Below are positions 58,081-64,000 of a DNA stretch of 64,000 nt, piece by piece. The translations under genes and the position numbers were made by a program. Origin of the DNA: Albugo candida (Eukaryota > Oomycota > Peronosporomycetes > Albuginales > Albuginaceae); NCBI GenBank assembly GCA_905220665.1, contig CAJNAR010000023.1, positions 62,001-126,000 on the forward strand, read 5' to 3'. Under the pieces are notes generated by a model, which worked only from the letters and a program-made list of their open reading frames with translations, had not been told where the DNA came from and did no database searches. How positions within the stretch are numbered: position 1 is the first letter of the stretch; each line of letters begins with the position of its first letter.

Positions 58081-60219
58081 TCATTCGTCTGTAAATCCCG
58101 TGACTTCCATATTAATAACCAGAGATAACACTTCTTCCATTTCGGCTTTGGCTTTGTATATCGGTAAATCGATCCGGTTGAAGCACGTGTGAGCTCGAGG
58201 GTACGCATTCTCTGGATACGGAACCGCTTTCAGCGTAAAATGACAAATTCGACCATCATAACTGGTCAATGCTTTGAATCCTTGCACGGGGACCCGAGAG
58301 GACCCAGTAGTAAATTGTAGCAACCGTGCACGTTCTTCGTCAGTGAATGACTCGACAACCTCCCAAAACCATCCAAGCAATTGTTCTGGAAGTTCTTCGG
58401 ATACTTGTGTGTGTGCCTTCCAGTCTTCTACATCAATTGAGGGAACGCCACATAAAACTAGTTCGAGTTCCTGATAATCAAACACTAAAATGAGCTCTTG
58501 CGGAATCACTTCAAACACACCAGCCATCAAATGCTGCAATTGTTCGGCAAATGAATCCAGCATAATGTGACGAAGACGGAGGTAAATGTACTCGTGTTTG
58601 TTTGCATCCGTCACTTCGATTTGTCTTCCATTTTCCTTTAAATCGATAATTTCCACCTCGCCCGATAATCTTCGATTAACAACACTGAAATCCAAGCAGA
58701 GAGCTTCCATTCCGTCGTTTTCCTTCATCCATTTCAATGACTTATGCACTTCTTGGTCGTAAAACTCTAAATCACTGAATGAGATCGGAACACCCAATAA
58801 ATGTTTCAGCATCGGTAGTGCTAAATGAGCTCGCATCAGTTGACCTTCTAACAATGCACGACCCAACAATCGTCCAGCACCTCGGAAATAGAGCAAGTGG
58901 TCCGCTGAAGCTTCTACAGAGTTCGGATTGATCACATACGCTAATGAGTCAACATGAGCGCACATAAACAATCCAATGGTTTCATCGAATAATCGTTCCG
59001 TGACGAGTGAAAACCATTCCCGTTCCAAGCCGCCCGCGTCAATTGCAACTTCTCCAATGAATTCGATGCGCAGTGGCATGTGAATATGTTCCATTTGAAC
59101 ACCGAGCAATTGTTCCATACTTTCGACCAATATATTTTCACGATGGACGCGCATTTTCAAGTGTCCATCTTCCCAAGGTTTTATCAATGCAGACGTTTGC
59201 TCGAGAAACCAGGCGTATTTGTCTTTGAATGGTAGCGCGGCCACTTGTTCGAGGACCTCCAAATCCTGTTCCGAGATCTCGTACCCGCGTGAGGCCACTC
59301 GAGCATCGACTTCTTGATACTCTTTAAAAGTCATTCGACCTTCCGGATGACGCGGAGTTTGTGCCATTTGGGATACAAAGGCAAGCGAGCGCTGATGGGC
59401 CAGCTCATTGGCTTCTGATCCTTCGTGCTCGCGGTTATTCGCATTAACGGAATCGAAATGGGAATCTGATTCGCCATTGTGGTCCACATTGATTGATATT
59501 TGCGGGATATTTGGTTTGTCGGACGGTGGTGTGGTCACACTAGTATTGGTGGAGCTGGTCGGCGAACGACTTGTATCAGGATGGCGACTTCGAAAAGCTG
59601 CCTCACGACGAGCCCAATACCGTTTACCATCCATTCCAACCTTGCGAACCCAGTCGTTACGATTTCGAGCGCCACGTTGCCGTGCATTCAGCATGTTGAG
59701 TCGACGGATGGCAAAGGATCTCGTGCGGTTAAATGATTTCTCACGATTTAGAGTCGATAGAGATCGACTGGAAAGGTTCGGATTATGGACCGCGGTTGTG
59801 TTTCCGTTGAGTTGTTTGAGGGAACTGGAAGACGTGGATACGATTGAGCCCGCCAGGGGCGAATGTAAGCCTAATGTGAAACCACGCTCTGTGCCACACA
59901 GAATACAATTTCGCGCGCTTTGTTTGTTTTGAAAATCACATACTTCACACTTCCACTGTTTACTAATTTCTTCCGAGGTTTCCTGCACATCCTGACGAGT
60001 AAGCGGTTGCCCATCTTCATTGTACTGTCCGCCCAAAAGTGGTTGTTGTAAGGTTTCGTCGAACCGAGCGCGCCGACAGCAATAATATATGATGATTACA
60101 AGAAGTAGACCACCAGTAACGTAAGCCAACCACGTTGGTAAAGCGCCACCACGACCTTCGGCTGATACGTTCTTACATAAAATTAAAAAGTGTACGCTGT
60201 GGAGGTATATAGAGTGCAT
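58081..60219 (-). CDS. HECT E3 ubiquitin ligase with N-terminal membrane segment and RanBP2 zinc finger
   Basis: 712 residues from the ATG at 60219 (MHSIYLHSVHFLILC). The longer frame from a GTG is not favoured. A signal-peptide-like start is followed by a strong membrane helix (WLAYVTGGLLLVIIIYYCC, residues 30-48), then a RanBP2 finger (W-x-C-x2-C...C-x2-C, residues 89-108, WKCEVCDF). The HECT domain starts near 370 with RPEGRMTFKEY-like sequence and IEFIGEVAIDAGGLEREW, and carries the catalytic cysteine C679 in AHTCFNRIDLP. It should be anchored in the secretory pathway or plasma membrane and ubiquitinate proteins there. The HECT part is NEDD4-like, but no C2 or WW domains are present. No intron is needed. 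Confidence 0.9.
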   Translation of the reverse strand: MHSIYLHSVHFLILCKNVSAEGRGGALPTWLAYVTGGLLLVIIIYYCCRRARFDETLQQPLLGGQYNEDGQPLTRQDVQETSEEISKQWKCEVCDFQNKQSARNCILCGTERGFTLGLHSPLAGSIVSTSSSSLKQLNGNTTAVHNPNLSSRSLSTLNREKSFNRTRSFAIRRLNMLNARQRGARNRNDWVRKVGMDGKRYWARREAAFRSRHPDTSRSPTSSTNTSVTTPPSDKPNIPQISINVDHNGESDSHFDSVNANNREHEGSEANELAHQRSLAFVSQMAQTPRHPEGRMTFKEYQEVDARVASRGYEISEQDLEVLEQVAALPFKDKYAWFLEQTSALIKPWEDGHLKMRVHRENILVESMEQLLGVQMEHIHMPLRIEFIGEVAIDAGGLEREWFSLVTERLFDETIGLFMCAHVDSLAYVINPNSVEASADHLLYFRGAGRLLGRALLEGQLMRAHLALPMLKHLLGVPISFSDLEFYDQEVHKSLKWMKENDGMEALCLDFSVVNRRLSGEVEIIDLKENGRQIEVTDANKHEYIYLRLRHIMLDSFAEQLQHLMAGVFEVIPQELILVFDYQELELVLCGVPSIDVEDWKAHTQVSEELPEQLLGWFWEVVESFTDEERARLLQFTTGSSRVPVQGFKALTSYDGRICHFTLKAVPYPENAYPRAHTCFNRIDLPIYKAKAEMEEVLSLVINMEVTGFTDE

Positions 60220-60931
60220 GATGTTGACGGAACAAATCAAGATTTGCGGTGAAAGGGACACCCAAGTCGTTTACTTTGGGACGCCGTTTGAATCGGGTTG
60301 TTCAGGCACACAATCCTCAACACGCTTTAAAAAAGAAAGAAAAAAGTGAGGGACAACTAATTTGAGAGTTAGAGTACATACACCAAACCGCTCTCGCCAC
60401 TCTGCACCCCTAACCCGTTCCATTCTCTCGGAATTTGGGAATTTAGGCCATTGACATTCATCGGTTCCCCTACAAGAGCATTAGTCTGGTTAGGTTAACG
60501 TGTGCCATTAATCAGTTCAGGAAGCAAATATCCCGAACCGCCCCTTTACAGACGATGTCCCTCCTTCTGCTTCATTGAAACCTCTGTGAGCTCGTATACC
60601 GAATAGAGCGCTCACAGTGAGCCATATGTTATGCATCGGCATGTCAGTCTACATAAGACCATCACTAATTGCATTAAACCGACTATGCAGTTGCTAAATT
60701 CGTAGCTCGTTATGCGTTATTGCTACGACTGAAAACGGGTTTGGTAAGTAACGTTCTAAGTTTGTTAGATAGAGCGTTAAAAGCATCGACGCGTAAGAAA
60801 ACGCCCTTCACACAAAATTGTAATCTCAATGTCGGTTTCATTTCAGCATTAATTGCCTCTTTCAATGACTACAGTTTTTCAAAATGCCGTCAGATGCAAC
60901 GTCGCCCAGTAATAAGAGATCTGACACTACA
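60220..60931. other. Intergenic region, nothing recognised
   Basis: Promoter of the HECT gene and 3' flank of eL42 (both minus). Only short frames. Confidence 0.5.
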
Positions 60932-61310
60932 CTAATAAGTGTGTCCCGCGCTTGATTTCTTTTCACCCAGCTCGAAATGCTTTGTGCGTTTCATAGGAAG
61001 CTGTTTCTTGGTTTTGCACTCTTTGCATTCCATTCGGAGCGTGATCTTTTTTGTGGTTTTCGCCTGCTCAGAGGAACAAAAATCACTGTCACAACGACTA
61101 TTCCGGTACTAAAGAAGAGTCACTTGCCTTTTTGTGAAAAATAGGTTTGGTTTGACCTCCAAAACCCTTCTGCTTCTCTTTATAACGACGTGCACCTTGC
61201 GCATATTTGGACGCTTTTCCAGCTTTATATTGTGTGATCTTATGCACCGTGTGTTTTTGACACTTTTTGCCTTTGCAATAGGTACGACGTTCCTTTGGCA
61301 TATTGACCAT
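60932..61310 (-). CDS. RPL44: 60S ribosomal protein eL42 (L44/L36a)
   Basis: Exons (minus) 61128-61310 and 60932-61063 join to 104 residues, close to the 106 of yeast. It begins [17 protein letters not shown], with [13 protein letters not shown] at the end of exon 1. Exon 2 supplies [18 protein letters not shown], completing the zinc-binding C-x2-C pairs, and ends [13 protein letters not shown]. The intron is 64 bases with a GC donor (AAG then GCAAGT) and CAG acceptor. No GT donor keeps the frame. Unspliced reading gives a wrong 70-residue product. Confidence 0.95.
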
Positions 61311-61582
61311 CTTGACTGACTAAATACACTACAATACAGCACACATACTCTGCATCAGCACCTTGATTGCTTGCTTAATAACGTCAAAGCTGATTCTTAG
61401 CGTCCGATTACCTTCCGACACAAATGCGCTTTTCCACAGCCAATCGTATGGCGAGCAATGAGTGCAGATAAGACGTCCTGATTGGTTTATATTCAGACTC
61501 GGTTTTAAACCGCTTCTTCCACTACACGTTTATATATTATCGCACTTAATATTTCCAAACCCACGGTGGGTCGACTGCGCAC

Positions 61583-62296
61583 CTAACTAAAGTCCGCTAC
61601 TTGGTGATGGAGCGTGCAAAAATCGCGCGTTCTTCGTGATGCAGGTCGACCGCATTCGGGTACCAAGCATCGTTTCCCTGAGCACAAGTATGAGAACTCA
61701 TTACTGCTAATGAAAAGTCACCTACCACCTCCATGTGCCCAGCAAACTCCATTCGAAACGGCAATCGTTCCACACGCAGCGACACGACATGGTCGTCCAC
61801 CGCCATGCGACCAGCAAAGGCCTTTTGCTTTGGCTCGATTGATGCAGTTTGGCATTTTACACTGAATGGATCCACCTACATGACCACTTTAAGCGTCAAT
61901 TATCAAGCTGCTTTGCTCCTCTACCGTGTTTCCAGCATCGTCGAGAATGTTTGGCACGCTTCATACAGTCTTCCACCATGCAAAATTTACTGCTCTATGT
62001 AAATACGTCATCGAATGCAGTTCAATATGGATATAGTGTACCTTTTTTGACTGCTTTGCTGTATCAGAACTAGAGTCTGTCAGTCCAGAATCTGCAGGGT
62101 TTCTGGATTGTACACTAGAAGCGTTCGATTCATAGTCTGATTCAAGTGCAAAACACTTTAGGTTTTGCCCGATATGAACGCATTCAAGGAGCTTACTTTG
62201 GTACGTTTCAAATACGTCGGAGCTGGTATCTGTAAAATTCCCGTTTTCACTGCTCAAGATAAACTGAATAGAGGTTTTTGCAAGCAGAGTCGACAT
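61583..62296 (-). CDS. Zinc-finger repeat protein (WRKY19-like C-x4-C-x9-C-x2-H repeats)
   Basis: Exons (minus) 62042-62296, 61925-61994, 61726-61875 and 61583-61677 join to 189 residues. Introns are 47, 49 and 48 bases, all GT-AG. The first 85 residues are acidic and serine-rich without known domains. Four tandem fingers follow: CMVEDCMKRAKHSRRCWKH, CKMPNCINRAKAKGLCWSH, CRVAACGTIAVSNGVCWAH and CLVPECGRPASRRTRDFCTLH, the second and third followed by HGGG. Such repeats, first noted near plant WRKY19, are expanded in oomycete genomes. They are predicted to bind nucleic acid or protein; the role here is unknown. The separate frames visible without splicing look unrelated, which hides the gene. 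Confidence 0.82.
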
Positions 62297-62900
62297 GATC
62301 AAGAGTGTGTGATCGCAATCATGCACAGATAGTCAAAATATTTTGAAACATTCGTGACAGCATCCCTTTTTGATTGGCATCAGAATCCTCGGCTTTAATT
62401 GGAAATTTGTGCACCTTTAGTGTCACGTCGAAACGGGATAAAGAAAATGCTGACGAATTGGACCTGTAATTTAGAAGCAGAGGTCAAATGTCGCAATGTA
62501 TACTGTAGCTGTTATGCGTCATCCAGGTTGAGGTAGGGTAGGAAACGTTGCCAGATTTTCACATGTAGGCTTCTTTACAAGTTGTCCTCTCAATTTAATT
62601 ACGAGCTAATTGACTTTAAACCAATAAGAACAGAAGCTGCAAGTAATCATGCAATTTCACTTTAGACGGTTGCCACATGTGAGCTCCGTCGGATTCTAAA
62701 TTTTACTGATTTCCCGCTGATCGACTTGAAAATTTCAAAATCGGACGTAGACAGTTCTTTTCTTTCCAGAGAAATTTGAGGGTTACCTGGTACATAAAGA
62801 CGCATTTTTTTCCACTGATACGCATGTGTTCATACTTGACAGTTATCTTTACTTTCGTATGGATACCTTTATGTGAATAAAAACATTCAGACCGCTTCAA
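62297..62900. other. Intergenic region, nothing recognised
   Basis: Promoter of the zinc-finger gene and 3' flank of glycine amidinotransferase, both minus strand. AT-rich, short frames only. Confidence 0.5.
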
Positions 62901-64000
62901 TCAGAAATAGGATTGGAGCTCGCCCCGTCTCCGTATGTCGACTGTGGCACAATGGAAGGATCCTCCGAACGGCATAAAATTTCGGAAAGGTACCGGAATC
63001 ACCTCAAATCCCCAACTCCGAAACGCTTCCTGAGCACGTTTCTCATGAGCTTCAACAATGAGTGTACCAGGACGAAGTACCAAGACATTACATGTCGCAG
63101 TCCACGGACTCGTGAAAAACAGCGGGTGATCCTTTGAGAGCTCTGGCTCTGGTGCAATAAAAATCTCCCATCCTCGAAACATTTCTGGCAATCGGTACTC
63201 GTAGTTTCTTCCATTGAACGTGTACGTTTTCATTGGTACACCAGTGGTACAAGGTCGGAACGGATTGACTAAAATCTGACCGGGACGTAAGGGCACAAAC
63301 GTCCCATCAATATGCATCGCATTCCGATCTTGGAAATCTAGCACGTGGATTTGATACTTGTCGCCGAGATGTCGGCGAAGCCAATTGATTCCAAATTCAT
63401 TAGTCACCTGGCTTCTTTGAGTGAATATGTCACGACCCATGCGCGTGAATTCGGCTGCATCAAACGTAGGCTCAAATTCTGTGATCACAGACTTCTCGTT
63501 TGATTAGAAGGGAAAGGAACGGATACTAACACTTGCCTCAAATGCTCCGTTCTCCGGCTTCCAGTTTTCATTGTATAACTCGTTACTCATTTGAGGCTTG
63601 GGTGCAGCTGTCCAATGTGCTCCTTGCTGGTGCACGTAATTAGAAAGACATCCTTTCAGATAAGTCAAGTACCTTGAAATATTCTTTGATGAGATTTCTG
63701 TAAGGACGATATTCAAAAAACCGTGATCGCCAGGCCATCGGTGCCTCCATGATCTCGTCTCCAAATACGATCAAAACATCGCGGGGCATAGCCCCATACA
63801 ATTGAGAAGAACATTTGAAATCCGGTGTTTGAATTGGGGTTGAAAAATCTTTGGGCTGTGTGGATGGCCGCCGGACAACGACTCCTTCATCTTGCAAAAC
63901 TTTGGCGAGGTGGTCCAATTCAGCTTGAGCACCTTTTATCAAATCGCTGGGAAACTGATGACCAGATTCGTTTTTGAACATATTCCACCATTTAGGCGGC
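62901..64000 (-). CDS. GATM: Glycine amidinotransferase (AGAT), 5' end beyond window
   Basis: Exons (minus) 63673-64000 and on, 63537-63626 and 62901-63494; about 337 residues are visible. The match to animal AGAT runs from HQFPSDLIKGA through DFKCSSQLYGAMPRDVLIV, then APMAWRSRFFEYRPYR, TEFEPTFDAAEFTRMGRDIF and MHIDGTF, to GGSFHCATVDIRRRGELQSY. The active-site cysteine is kept in GGSFHC, and the aspartate of FDAAEF and histidine of MHID are present. It transfers the amidino group of arginine to glycine, making guanidinoacetate, the first step of creatine synthesis. Intron 1 is 46 bases (GT-AG). Intron 2 is 42 bases with a GC donor (GAG then GCAAGT). The start and any transit peptide lie to the right of the window. 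Confidence 0.93.

Overview
The window is nuclear DNA of a eukaryote, most probably an oomycete and, by overall feel, a white rust of the Albugo type. The lineage call is an inference. It rests on the compact gene layout, very small introns (about 42-64 bases, one of 133), a full-length PDR-type ABC transporter with two intact ATP sites, a receptor-like TKL kinase, proteins built from C-x4-C-x9-C-x2-H zinc-finger repeats, and genes for flagellated cells (MOK kinase, DRC8, SAS-4/CPAP) in the same stretch as secreted cysteine-rich proteins.

The window has two halves. Bases 1 to about 24,010 are a graveyard of transposable elements with one tRNA-Thr gene. In order they are: the 5' part of a LINE on the minus strand; tRNA-Thr; a decayed LINE 3' fragment on the plus strand; a FAR1-like MULE with terminal inverted repeats; a DDE transposase remnant; a second MULE with a SWIM finger and long AT-rich inverted repeats; a Tc1/IS630-like transposase remnant; a copia fragment; and a chromodomain-bearing Ty3/gypsy element flanked by LTRs. 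The right LTR of the gypsy element was interrupted by a Tc1/mariner element with a clean TA duplication. All transposases and polyproteins seen here carry stops or frameshifts.

From 24,764 to the right edge there are 21 well-supported host genes and no recognisable element. They encode a PDR ABC transporter, PRP4 kinase, a secreted protein of five cysteine-rich repeats, an LRR receptor-like kinase, CDC48/p97, a single-pass membrane protein, a SWEET transporter, ribosomal eS4, an alpha/beta hydrolase with a RanBP2 finger, MOK kinase, DRC8, a TPR protein, threonine dehydrogenase, a CBM9-like protein, ATG4, an SMG8-like protein, DPM3, SAS-4/CPAP, a membrane-anchored HECT ligase with a RanBP2 finger, ribosomal eL42, a zinc-finger repeat protein and, running off the right edge, glycine amidinotransferase. 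Intergenic gaps can be as short as 16 bases.

Themes that tie genes together are cilium and centriole function (MOK, DRC8, SAS-4), protein turnover (CDC48, HECT ligase, ATG4), surface and secreted proteins (32.1-40.4 kb), and RNA processing (PRP4 kinase, SMG8-like). Exon structures were worked out by eye from splice signals and reading frame, and no transcripts were available. Several starts were moved from alternative codons to the first plausible ATG, as explained in the entries. The most unusual items are the secreted five-repeat protein with a strict six-cysteine module, the perfect hairpins on both sides of it, the two RanBP2-finger fusions, the recurrent GC-AG introns and the in-frame 48-base intron beside the catalytic loop of PRP4 kinase.
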